Part shown: positions 15,629 to 25,600 of the stretch, piece by piece | Layout: every line of letters starts with the position of its first letter | Position numbering within the stretch: the stretch's first letter is position 1 | DNA from: Cladopsammia gracilis | Taxonomy: Eukaryota > Cnidaria > Anthozoa > Scleractinia > Dendrophylliidae | DNA length: 64,000 bases | Direction: 5' to 3' | NCBI GenBank assembly: GCA_022457155.1 | Contig: JAJGOT010000168.1 | Span: forward strand, 945,001 to 1,009,000 | Translations under genes and position numbers: made by a program | The notes under the pieces: generated by a model | The model's input: the letters and a program-made list of their open reading frames with translations, nothing else | Databases searched by the model: none | What the model was told of the DNA's origin: nothing

Positions 15629-15846
15629 ATGGCTGACAATAAGCTTGTGAAGTCTATCCTCGACGCCGCAACAATAACTGGCCTTGTCGCTGGTATTGGT
15701 TGGATTGGGAAAAAGACCATCAAAGAAAACTTCACTGCCGACCCCAGTGCAAGCTTGATGAACTATGTCAAGTTCACAGCCGTCATGGCTGGCAGCATCG
15801 CGCTGAAGATCTCGAGGACCAGAAAATCCTCCCAGACAACATGTAA
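15629..15846 (+). pseudogene. Small membrane protein, frameshifted into the next gene
   Basis: The N-terminal 57 residues include a hydrophobic helix (TITGLVAGIGWIG) and a second one (YVKFTAVMAGSIAL). Around 15800-15810 the open frame turns into a basic, serine/threonine-rich stretch that is really intergenic sequence. The neighbouring frame instead carries an acidic ending and a stop at 15844-15846, just before the next promoter. This indicates a 1-base deletion near the end of a gene of about 72 codons. Because of it the frame reads on into the following gene, giving an artificial 226-aa fusion. Function unknown. Confidence 0.7.
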
Positions 15847-15871
15847 AACCATATGTATACACACAACCACA
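15847..15871 (+). promoter_or_regulatory. ATATGTATAC promoter of the 145-aa gene
   Basis: ACCATATGTATACACACAAC then CACA and ATG. Its presence inside the long open frame is the main argument for splitting that frame into two genes. Confidence 0.6.
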
Positions 15872-16309
15872 ATGGCCAGCATTGCAATAATGACCCTTGG
15901 CGCTGTTTTGAATGCTGCAGCTTTCACTGGCGGCAATTATCTCGCGAAGTATCTATCTGGTGATAATGGAAAGTCAGCAATGGCTGAGAAAATCCGGCAT
16001 GACAAAGCTCTGGAACAATACCAAGCGGCTTACGCCAAATACCAAAAGGACCGCACTAAGCTCCTCGACTGGATTGCAGCCAACGATCGGATAAAACACC
16101 AAGCTAGCCAAAACTTTCAAACCACTGACCAAGCCCTGGTCTTGTATAACCAGATGCATAAATCGCAACCTGATAAACAAATCAAAGATTACAAAGAGCC
16201 TCAGTTCTCAGACTTCTACAAACCCAGCCAACAACAGCAGACTGGTGAACTTGCTTTTATTGGAGGCACCTTGCTTGCAGGTGGGTATGCGGCCTATCGC
16301 CTTCTGTAA
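15872..16309 (+). CDS. Membrane protein with two terminal hydrophobic helices (145 aa)
   Basis: 145 aa from the ATG at 15872. N-terminal hydrophobic helix (IAIMTLGAVLNAAAF), then a polar helical middle rich in tyrosine, glutamine and lysine (YQAAYAKYQKDRTKLLDW), a QQQQ run, and a C-terminal hydrophobic segment (FIGGTLLAGGYAAYRLL). No family recognised. Both ends membrane-associated suggests a hairpin or a channel-like virion protein. It was joined to the upstream gene only by that gene's frameshift. Confidence 0.65.
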   Translation: MASIAIMTLGAVLNAAAFTGGNYLAKYLSGDNGKSAMAEKIRHDKALEQYQAAYAKYQKDRTKLLDWIAANDRIKHQASQNFQTTDQALVLYNQMHKSQPDKQIKDYKEPQFSDFYKPSQQQQTGELAFIGGTLLAGGYAAYRLL

Positions 16310-16348
16310 AAAAATCGGCAACACAATACATAAGTATATACCATCCCT
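16310..16348 (+). promoter_or_regulatory. GTATATACC promoter of the integrase gene
   Basis: ATACATAAGTATATACC followed by ATCCCT and ATG. Confidence 0.65.
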
Positions 16349-17338
16349 ATGGAAGCCAAACTCTCAAAGATCTATTACAGTCCTAAAGGCTACTGGAAAG
16401 GCCTTGCTGCTGTCAAAAAGCTAGCTGCAGCAGCCAAGGTCTCTGAAGAGGCGGCAAAGAAATGGCTTGTCAAACAAGCCCTTTGGCAAGTTTACCTCCC
16501 TGCACCACGCCATATCCCTCGGCCCAAGTTTGATGTTCAAACTCCTAATGCAGTACATCAAGCTGATCTACTGTTTTTACCACACGACAAACTGCCCCAC
16601 GGGAGGAAAATTTACAAATATGCTTTGACAGTTGTTGATGTGGCTAGCCGTTACAAAGCAGCAGAGCCCTTGACTTCGAAAGAGTCTGATGAAGTTTCAA
16701 AGGCGCTTATACGTATTTACAGGCGTGGGCCTTTGAAATGGCCACAACTGTTGCAAGTCGATCCGGGAACAGAGTTTATGGGAGCTGTGACTAAAGAGAC
16801 TGGGGCCCATAAAACAACCATTCGCCGTGGGCGTGTTGATATCCACAGAGACCAAGGGATTGTTGAAAGATTCAACAGAACCCTGGCTGAACGATTGTTT
16901 GGTTACCAGTACGCAGTTGAAATGAATCTGCCCTCTGGCCGTTCGACTGCTTGGGTTAAAAGATTGCCAGATGTTATCTCGGCCTTGAACAATGAAGTGA
17001 CTCAACTCACTGGCAAGAAGCCTGCGCAAGCGATCAAAGAGAAAACAACCTCAGCTAAGCCAGCGACACCATATTTGAGACCAGTTGGCAAGAAGGAAAA
17101 GAAGCTCCATCATGGAGTCAATTTGAGATATCTGTATTACCCCGGTGAGCTTGAAGGAGGTAGTCGACGGGCAACTGATCCGATCTGGTCTTTGAAAGTC
17201 TACCAAATACAAAGGATTGTCAGCAAGCCAGATGCGCCGGCTGTCTATTATCTGTACGACGGACCCAAGCGCGGGTTTGTGCGTGAGGAGTTGATGGTTG
17301 TGCCACCGGGCACTCAGTTGCCTCCTGTATCTTTGTGA
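16349..17338 (+). CDS. INT: Retroviral-type integrase (rve, DDE)
   Basis: 329 aa, intact. It inserts the element DNA into chromosomes and makes the short target duplication. The RNase H-fold core has D73 (in HQADLLFL), D138 (in LQVDPGTEF) and E173 (in GIVERFNRTLAERL), with 34 residues between the last two, as in retroviral, Ty3 and Polinton integrases. VVDVASRYKAAEPL lies between the first two. A C-terminal SH3/chromo-like beta region follows (about 260-325, ending in basic and hydrophobic strands). I see no HHCC zinc finger at the N-terminus, where a short helical region (WKGLAAVKKLAAAAK) takes its place. Its 3' end overlaps the convergent polymerase gene by 25 bp. Confidence 0.92.
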   Translation: MEAKLSKIYYSPKGYWKGLAAVKKLAAAAKVSEEAAKKWLVKQALWQVYLPAPRHIPRPKFDVQTPNAVHQADLLFLPHDKLPHGRKIYKYALTVVDVASRYKAAEPLTSKESDEVSKALIRIYRRGPLKWPQLLQVDPGTEFMGAVTKETGAHKTTIRRGRVDIHRDQGIVERFNRTLAERLFGYQYAVEMNLPSGRSTAWVKRLPDVISALNNEVTQLTGKKPAQAIKEKTTSAKPATPYLRPVGKKEKKLHHGVNLRYLYYPGELEGGSRRATDPIWSLKVYQIQRIVSKPDAPAVYYLYDGPKRGFVREELMVVPPGTQLPPVSL

Positions 17339-20300
17339 CCATATGCAAGCGTATGGACGCCATCGTCTTTTATCCAGCGCTTTGAATCAAAGGGCGAGAG
17401 TGTTATCTTGGTGATGTGCTCACCGAAGATTTGGTGGCCTTTGCTTCGGAGCCTTTCCATCCCATGCTTGAAGGCTCGCCGATCGAAAAGAGCTTCCTTG
17501 TAATTCTGGTGGATGATCTCTTTCTTTGTGACAACCTTTGTGGTGCCCTTTGCTTTCTTGATGTTTTTGTCGTCCTCTAGTAAGATAGAGTACATCTTCG
17601 AGCGAAGACACACAACCTCTGAGATGGGCACACCCTCGCACTCGTCCTTCATCTTCCCAATGACCTTCTTGTTAAGCTGGCTGTGGAGTGGATGGTCCTT
17701 GGGATAGTCACTCGTGTCGTAGATTTCATCCCGAAGGTTCTCCATGTCTTTGTAAACATCATCCGTCTTGATCTCGAGGAACAGAGAGTCTGTGTCTGTG
17801 TAAAGTAGGTCTACGCGTGGACCATATTTCAGCTTGAGATGTTTGTAATAGAAGTCATACATCAGTGTTTTGGAAAGATCAAGGATGCACATGCCTGTGT
17901 AGACTGGGCGGTTGAAGAGGATTTTCTCCCTGTGCATCTGGATCCCCGCCATGTTAGCTCCAAAGACTGTTGCTCTGGAAAACAGCGGGCTTGCGATAAG
18001 CTTTCTAATCTTGTCTTGCTCGTGCGATCGGACAAGCTTCATGTCGATTCGATTTCTGAGGTTCTCCATTGTCTTACCGAAGACTGAGTTGTTCATGAGC
18101 TTGAAGAAGTTCTTCTCAAAATCGGAAGTGGCCTTCTTTCTGAGCTCGGTGTTCAGGGAGATGTATGGCTCCATCCAAGCCCTCTGCTCGAACTTGAGCA
18201 TTTTGTGGATTTTCGTCAACTTCATTCCCAGATCCAGGTACTGCTGGAGATTTCTGTAATGCAACACATACCGAGATTTCTTGTTTAGGGTAAGGAGCAG
18301 CTTCTGTGTCTTGTCTTCTGACTGTCCCTCTGCCAAGGCCCTTTGATATGGAGACATCCATGCCTTAGGAACGGCCTGACTTTCTGGAGCAAGAGGATAA
18401 GCGTTGTGCTCATCGTGCAGCTCCTCGGGGTACTCAAGATCAACCTCGAGGATGTAACCAATCTTTCTGTTTGACCTCCACTTCCTGATCTGGTATTGAG
18501 TTGGAAAGACAGGGCACCATGCGAAGTTGCCAACTGGGAGAGGCTGACTCATGGCCCATCCATATAGATTGTTCGCGTCGAGATACATGATGTAACTTGA
18601 CTCTTCGTTGGGGTTGTGATCGTGAAGATAGGGGTTGTTAGCCTTGCAGTACCGCCTGCTCTCCATGGATATACCACCTCGCAAGCCTCTTTCAACAAAG
18701 AGATGCATGTCAACATCTGTGAGCAGCTCCAGGTTGATGCCCGTATACCTGAGAAGGGCGTCCCATGAGAGGCCAGGGCTTGTGTAATAATGTGCCGGAT
18801 CAAGCTTGTAATGTTGCAGACATGTTTTTCTGAAGTTCTCGAAAACATCGGCCAGAAGAAGCACATCTGTCATGAGGTAGAGATCGTGGTAATCTCCAAG
18901 CGTCTTGCATCCAAATACCTCCCACACTTTTTGCGCGTGGGCGTATTCCTTATCTGAGATACCTTCCTTCTTGAGCTCGCTATAGAAGGCATCCTTCGGC
19001 GGGAGAGATGTCTCCTCGAATCGAGCCCATGAGTCCATGTATTCGTATGGGTAAATCCCTTTTTGCAGGAGAAGGTTGCGTTTGGCTTGGTTCTCCTCAT
19101 AGCTTGCCGTGATTGTGAAGGACTCTGGCTTGTTTGCTTCAACCAGGGCACTGAGGCTTGACTGCATGAACTGCAAGCTGTCAATGAACCTTAGCTTGCC
19201 GAGGGAGAAAGAGATGTATTTCTCCATGTTGTTGGGAATGCATGTCAAATCAGATTGAATGCCTGCAATTCCGCCCATAATGTGGTGCGCATCATAACCC
19301 CTCAAGTTGTGAAAGATTACGGGGATTATTTCCGTTTTCGGGTTGGTTCGGAAATAGTTGATGTTGCAAAAACTGTGAGCCGCGCCCCGATATTTGCCTG
19401 TGATGTGGCAATGATCTTTAACTGCGTCTCGAACAGAGTCTTGGATTAGACTCCCCGCAGAAAAGACAGTCGACCTGTTCGAATAATTTTTCTGTGATGG
19501 GCTTCCATTTGTTTCTTGGCCCAACAAATGGGAACTCTTCTAATTCACCATCCTCGCCCTTGATGTAAGTTTTGAATGCTTTTTGGTAACATTTGTTGGT
19601 GAAACGATGAACAAAGCCCACGTATTCTCCGGTATTTGGATCATAGACTTCAGTGGCATCCCTGTGGTTCCTCTTGGTGAGAGACTTGTTACAGATGTGA
19701 CAGTCAGTTGCGCTGTTGAATTCAATCCATTCCTTTCTCGTCATTGAGAGTGGTGCCTTGTCTTGTAATTCGTATCTGATCTCTGCTTCCAGCTGCTGAA
19801 GGCTGTTAAGAAAGACCGGCACCGCGTCCTCTCCTCTGTATAGGTAAGGGCCCTTTGTCTCCCCATCAGAGCGAACAGCTAACATGCAGAACCCACAGGG
19901 TTTGTGTATGGATGTCGCAGTAGTGCTGCTCTGTTGGGGATCTGGTATGCATCCATGGACTTTTTCGACAATGCTTTCGAAGTCAGCATAAATAACCCAA
20001 GGCTTCTTCATCTGGTTCTGAAAGTTCTCAAAGTGGAGGAAGTTTTCACCTTCTTTGGGCATTTCAACTCGTGCCGGCCTGCCTTTTACTCCCATGCAAT
20101 AGAAGAGATGGTCGGTGAGAACCCTTTCTGAAGAGAAGGGTTGGAGACACCTGTCACAGTGATGCATGCGACGCCCAACATTGAACTCACTGTGTAGAAG
20201 TCTGCTCATGCTCTTGATGTAACAATAATGCGAAGTGTGTATGTCTGTGAGCAACATCAGATTAATCCTTCGCAGATTGGGATCCCCTTGCTCACTGACT

Positions 20301-21082
20301 CTGATTACAACCACCTTGTTGTTTTTCCAGCCATAAACGTTGATTGCAAGGTTGTTTTGACGTTCAACCTTAGAAATCTGACTCAATGGCGTTGGAAAAT
20401 CAACTCCAGTGCAGTCAAGGCCATCATCAATGGGATAACTTCCTGGTCTGTCTGAATGCGCCTCGGCAGGGAACAATGCCGATCGCAGTGCCCATCGTAG
20501 ACACTGATTGTCTCTGTTCTTTACATTGATGATTGCCTGCTTCGACCTGAGTTTTGATGGTGTTGGGATAAATGTACCGCCTCGTATAGGCTTGTACACC
20601 CCGAATTCAAGGTAAACAGTTTTGATTTTATCAACCACCCAACCAGAACCTAATTGCTGCCATCTAGCAATCTCTTCCTTAAAACCATTCACAATGTCTT
20701 CTAGAAAGCCTTCCTCTCGCAGCTTATAGATATGTGTCACAATCAGTGGTTTAACGTTCCAAAAGAAGTGATTCATTTCTCGATTGTTATCACCTGCCAT
20801 TGAAAAGTGAACATCGAATGACAAAGTGACCTTCACCCCGCCAAGCTCTGTGACTTCGCGTGCAATTCTCTGGAGAATGACTGCCTTATTAGTTATGAAG
20901 AATGAATTCAGGTCCTTGATTTGGTAATCATCAGGGACATTCATCTTATAACCATGCAGCCAATTACCGAAGTAATCGTGATTTCTTGGGTTGAAGTCAA
21001 GATGTTGAGCCTCCATGTTATATACAGGGATTTCCTTTTCTCCAATTGCTGGTCTCGCATCGGGCCTCTGTGCCATTGCCAT
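17314..21082 (-). pseudogene. POLB: Family-B DNA polymerase (protein-primed type), frameshifted
   Basis: Replicative polymerase of the element, in two frames. The N-terminal part (21082 down to 19418, about 554 codons) has the domain ending GSGWVVDKI and AIINVKNRDNQC, a C2H2-like finger (CDRCLQPFSSERVLTDH) and exonuclease motif I YADFES (about 19975-19992). The C-terminal part (down to 17314) has the exonuclease motif II region FHNLRGYDAH and polymerase motif A DANNLYGWAM (about 18551-18580). Motif B is KLMNNSVFGKT and motif C YTDTDSL (about 17782-17803). The frames swap at about 19425-19460, in the Cys/His-rich stretch between CLFCGESN and DHCHITGKYRG, so one base is gained or lost there. 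The combined size, about 1,255 codons, is usual for Polintons. The ATG lies at the inner edge of the right TIR, and the frame stays open about 55 codons further out. Confidence 0.92.
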
Positions 21083-21089
21083 GTGGGTT

Positions 21090-21096
21090 GGTATAT
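21090..21096 (-). promoter_or_regulatory. ATATACC box in the right TIR, upstream of POLB
   Basis: Mirror of 4248-4254. It gives the polymerase gene the same promoter and 5' leader as the nuclease gene. Confidence 0.6.
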
Positions 21097-21199
21097 GCGG
21101 GGGTGGGGTTTCTTCAATTGGTGGTCTCGTATCGGGGCCAGCATCCACAAGCTGTGGTTGGGGATGGTCTCGTGCCGGGTCAGCATTCACAAGCCCTGT

Positions 21200-21409
21200 G
21201 TAGTATAGGGGGTTGGTGTATTCGGGACCGCCTCCAAACGCCCGCAAAACCGCTTATTTTTGGAACTCCCGAACACCTTAGTTGCCGTGCCCCCAGGGCG
21301 AATACAATGAGACCTGGGGGCACGGCAACTAAGGTGTTCGGGAGTTCCAAAAATAAGCGGTTTTGCGGGCGTTTGGAGGCGGTCCCGAATCACCAACCCC
21401 CTATACTAC
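21200..21409. repeat. Terminal hairpin of the right TIR
   Basis: Inverted arms of nearly 100 bp around a short centre, the mirror image of 3935-4144. In this copy the arms match better (CCCGCAAAACC on one arm, GGTTTTGCGGG on the other). Confidence 0.9.
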
Positions 21410-21416
21410 TCGGTTA

Positions 21417-22354
21417 AAATAAGTAGTGTTATCTCGGGTCATGTTGTGCCTAGGGGTGGTATTCCCCAAGGGACTAAATTGGCCCACTTGCTGTTTGCAG
21501 TACTTGTTAATAATCTAGCCAGGCAATGGAAGATCAGGGCTAAATACGTAGATGACCTTTCGGTAGTAGAGATTATACCTAGGTGTTCCACCAGTTTTCT
21601 GCCGTTCATTGCAAGAGATATTTGCACATATGCTAGTGAACATGGCATGCGCCTCAACCCACTGAAGTGCAAGGAGATGTTTATTGATTTCGTACACTAT
21701 AAGCCGCACAATCCCCCTCATTTGCAGCTCTCTAGGTCCGAAATAGAGCGCGTCCACACGTATAAATTGCTTGGTGTATATGTTACTGATAATTTATGTT
21801 GGAGCACGCACTGCGAGTACATTGTTCTGAGAGCGCGCAAACGACTGTACGCACTGCGTTGTTTGAAGAAGTCAGGTGTGATGGAAAGGGATTTAGTTTT
21901 GGTATACTCCAGCCTGATCCGTTCAGTGTTGGAGTATGCCTCCCCAGTTTGGGCAAATTTACCGGAATATCTTAGCCTCCTAATTGAGGGTGTGCAGAAA
22001 AAAGGCTTAGAGATAATCTTTCCTGGGTTTCCTTACAAGGACGCACTTGTGCACTATGGTCTTCGTACTCTCTCGGATCGGCGCGCTTCAGCATGCACTA
22101 AGTTTATCCAGAGAGTTCGGGACACGGGTGTCCTTGCTAACCTGCTACCACAGCGCACAACTGTGCCCCATGGATATAATCTACGTTCAGGCACCATCAG
22201 AGAGGACCCCGCCATGGCCTCTACTAACCGTCTTGACAAATTTATTACATATAGATATTCCTAGTAAAAGTTTCATGTTAATGTATGTATATGATTAGTA
22301 CTTTGACCACTCTTGTAATTTAGCTGAGAAGCTACGAAAAGAGTAATTAAACTG

Positions 22355-22387
<33 letters not shown>
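21417..22387 (+). pseudogene. LINE reverse transcriptase, 3' piece, with (ATT)n tail
   Basis: Continues the frame interrupted at 3934. GHVVPRGGIPQGTKLAHLLF holds the PQG motif, then YVDDLSVV (the catalytic YxDD), then the thumb (LLGVYVTDNLCWSTH, RLYALRCLKKSG, SVLEYASPVW), to a stop at 22262-22264. A 3' UTR of about 90 bp and an ATT microsatellite tail (about 22358-22387) follow. The PQGT and YVDD wording and the short tail repeat suggest a CR1/L2- or RTE-like LINE. The copy is 5'-truncated and lacks an endonuclease. Its own frame is intact except for the Polinton insertion, so it was young when hit. Confidence 0.9.
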
Positions 22388-22389
<2 letters not shown>

Positions 22390-22605
22390 GTCACACACGA
22401 GCCACAGGTGACCCACTCGGCCGAGTAAGGTAAAGTCACACACGAGCCACAGGTATCCCACTCAGCCGGAGTAAGGTAAAGTCACACATGAGCCACAGGT
22501 GACCCACTCGGCCGGAGTAAGGTAAAGTCACCCACGAGCCACAGCTGACGCACTCGGCCGGAGTAAGGTAAAGTTACACACGAGCCACAGGTGACCCACT
22601 CGGCC
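22388..22605 (-). repeat. 46-bp minisatellite, right part (about 5 units)
   Basis: Continues the array of 3479-3867 in phase after the LINE. AAGT occurs at both edges of the LINE and may be its short target duplication. Confidence 0.85.
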
Positions 22606-22680
22606 GGGAACTTGGCCTTGAACCACCGCCGACCTACAGATCTGAAGTCCAACACGCTAACCACTGTGCCACCGCGCCTC
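22606..22680 (-). mobile_element. tRNA-derived SINE head
   Basis: Read on the minus strand it has an A-box match (TGGCACAGTGG) and a B-box match (GGTTCAAGGCC) at tRNA-like spacing and starts GAGGCGCGG. It lacks a matching 3' acceptor strand, and the sequence runs directly into the 46-bp minisatellite. I call it a SINE with a minisatellite body rather than a tRNA gene. Confidence 0.65.
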
Positions 22681-25600
22681 TACGTTTTTCAAAGTGAGGG
22701 GGCGGCTAAATTGATCACCAAAGTGTAAAAATTACGGTCTGTGGAACATGGCTACAAATCATTTAACTGACAGCTCAGCTTGATGAAAAATTGTCCATTT
22801 TTAACAATTTACTGAATTCTACGCGCATCAGTTGATTGGTCATTACCTATTATCTATTAGAGTACAGACGCGAAGCTGACGTCATGGTGAATTTGTTTCA
22901 TCTTTGTTTCGTCCAACATGGCGAACAGTTTTGAAAATGTGGACAAGATTTTTTCGAAAAGGGCAAGTGAAGGCATCAAGAAAATGTTTAGCAGAAGCTA
23001 TTGACAATTTGGAAAAAGATTAAACCAAACGGAGTTTCGATGACGTGGAAAAATCCCGAAATTAGAAAAAATCGTCGAACAGTCATGACCATAGTGGAGT
23101 TCTACGAGGGTAATTTTTTCCCTCTTATTGAATTTTATAAAACAAATGAATTTCATTTTGCTGCATGTGCGTCTGTTCAGTTTTATATCACAAAAGACGT
23201 CAAAATGTGATAACATCGCCTGCGGTTCCTTCGCCATATTTTTGTTCTTAACATATTTTGACGTCATCTCAGTGTTACTCTATTACTGAAGATGGAATCT
23301 GTTTGTTAAATAACAACTACAAACACCCATTTTTAAGCGAATCTAAGGTAGTTGAGACATTACACTGCACCATCAATCGAAGTTATCGACATTCTACAAA
23401 ATTAAATAACAACAGCCACCCGAGACACCATAAGTTTTCATTTTTTGTCAACTGTATATGAATTTTTCTGGCAAGGAAAAAAATCTGTCTGCCTTTTCAA
23501 GAGTTCAATTCAACACTCGGCTTTCAAAAAGTGGTAAAAATTGAATGAGCAAGTCTGAAAAGAAACTGGAAAAATCTAACAAGTAATCAGAACAAACGTG
23601 TTTGCTCAGAGTAGAGTCAGGCCTTATAGATCATAAGGCCTGATTCCAACAGCAAATTCATCCGTTCTGTTAATGAATGTTGACTGTTTTGAGATCCCGC
23701 TGGAAAACGAAACGTAAAAGAAAAAAATCCCTTTGTGTGGATAATGATCGTTGCACAAAACTGCAATAGCTCAGTGATAGCTGCAGAATTTACATGAAGA
23801 GCTCGTTGTTTGTTACCTTGTTGATTGTCAACGTATATCATTAAAATATACAGTTTTACATACAGACACACGACAGTACCATATTGACTTCATATAACAT
23901 AAGAGATATTAAAGAAAACTATAGAGTGCCGAAACATCTAGGTATCAAGGTATTTTGAACAATTTTACTTCATTATTTTCGCTGTGCGGTCCATTTTCTA
24001 CTTTTCTGTGCCTCAGTCATCAGTGGCCTTATTGACGGGGTCCCACTCTATTTTCGAGCCTCTAGATTTTAGTAATTTTCTGTGGGAGGTGGCCACAGAA
24101 CCCCCTGGGGGCTAACATCTTCTAGCGAACATTAAAGAACCCCTCTCTCTTTGAAAAACCCTATTACCTGAAACGACTGAAAAAGAAAAACATTACTGAC
24201 CCAAGTCTGGCAAGTGCTTATAATAAACTGGTTCCTAATATTCAGTTAAATAATTCAGAATTATTTTGTCCAATGATTAGAGGCACTGTCAACAAGAAGG
24301 TATCTGCCTTTACGCGAAGTACGCAAGTGGGTACAAGAATTTCCCTGAATATATCAGTTTTTTTACATTCTAGAAGAAAAGCAAAGGGTGAAGTCGTGTA
24401 ATTCAGGTTATACGTGTTATAATGTTTTTCTATCGTGTCTTTTGTGCTCACAGAGCAATCCGCTGGTCATACAGAGAATAACAGGTGGGTGTAGTACATA
24501 TACTGCCTGACGGAAAATATTTACCGAATGCGATGTCTATAAAAGTGAGGAAGTAACAAAAAGTTTTCTGAAAACCCGTGTTCCAATGTAATGAATGATG
24601 CAATATAGATTGAAAATTTTGGTTTAATGGTTGAGAATTAAGCTTAACTGCAAAGTTTATATCTTTACTACGTACACAAACGCTTTTTAGTCTCAGGAAT
24701 GCAGAAATTGCGTTTTTAACCAGTAACATGAAAAATAGTTTTTCGGGCGGTGAATGCCCGTCTCCCACATAGAAACTCGCGCCTTCGGCGTGAAAGTTAT
24801 GCATAATTCAACGAAAATCCCGACCCCGGGACAAGGTGGGGATTTGGAAAAAACCTTGCTCAAATCTCGAATAATACCCCAACCCCAACCCCTGGGGATG
24901 CTTCGTTAAGTCAAAACATCAGCTAATACCCCCACCCCTGGGGGCTGTGTTAGATGGCACTTGGTTGTTAGCCTGAAAAGGAAAAGGTACTGATGGTGAG
25001 TCATGAAACTTTCTTTTAAAGTTGCCAAGTTTTTTCAACCAGCCAGAACAAAGCGCTACTTTCACGACAGCAACCACCAAAAGTTTAATAGGAATATAAA
25101 ATAAAAACAGTATACAGACCTTTGCAAACACTGCAGATCCAAAAAACAAATAAAACAATGTGATATTATATAAATCTTTAAATGCATACCTATTTTCGAG
25201 GTTGTGCATATTTTTCCGCGAACTCCGTAGAACTTAGAACTTAGAGCTTAGAAATAGATTTCTCTAATACTCGGGGTGGGTCGGTTTGCGGTAAAAGCCA
25301 ACGTAAGAGCCTTGGCCGTTTAGAGATCTTATAACTGGCATGCCGGGCTGACTGCTTAAAGCTATTTTAGGATAAAGATGTTACTACTTCTGAAGAAAGT
25401 AAGTTCCAGCGACTCTGTTTGTTCTTTCGTAGGAATATTGAATTCCTTTTCAGAATACTGCTTCCAGTCCATTGACATCAGATGAGTGATATGAACGTAA
25501 ATCTGAACCGAAGCCGTGAAAGCACACAATTCGCTTGAGTTGAATTGAGTTTTTTCTTATGAATAAGTCGAAGATCAAAAACTTCAATTAATATATGTCA

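Larger units (their letters stand above)
3935..21409. mobile_element. Polinton/Maverick (adintovirus-like) element, full length, 17,475 bp
   Basis: The element is bounded by 332-bp TIRs (outer ends GTAGTATAGGGGG) and an exact direct repeat TCGGTTA (3928-3934, 21410-21416). Polintons make 6-bp duplications, so one base may be chance. It contains the hallmark set: protein-primed-type DNA polymerase B, retroviral-type integrase, double-jelly-roll capsid protein and FtsK/A32-type ATPase. It adds a YqaJ nuclease, a VLTF3-like zinc-ribbon protein and several virion-type proteins. Genes are tightly packed, convergent pairs overlap by a few bases, and there are no introns. Single frameshifts in four genes indicate an inactivated copy or assembly errors. 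The virion gene set suggests it derives from a virus able to make particles, which is an inference. Confidence 0.95.
21078..21409. repeat. Right terminal inverted repeat of the Polinton (332 bp)
   Basis: Inverted copy of 3935-4266. Its inner border carries the polymerase start codon. A third, degenerate copy of the CGAGACCA block continues inside the element (about 21034-21066), so the iterated block extends past the TIR on this side only. Confidence 0.95.

Noticed and set aside
15629..16309. One 226-aa protein
   Set aside because: An internal promoter box and ATG, and a change in composition at about 15805, show two genes joined by a frameshift.
3935..21409. Bacteriophage or bacterial contamination
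   Set aside because: The element is embedded in a LINE and a SINE array with an exact target duplication and has Polinton-type genes, so it is integrated in a eukaryotic genome.
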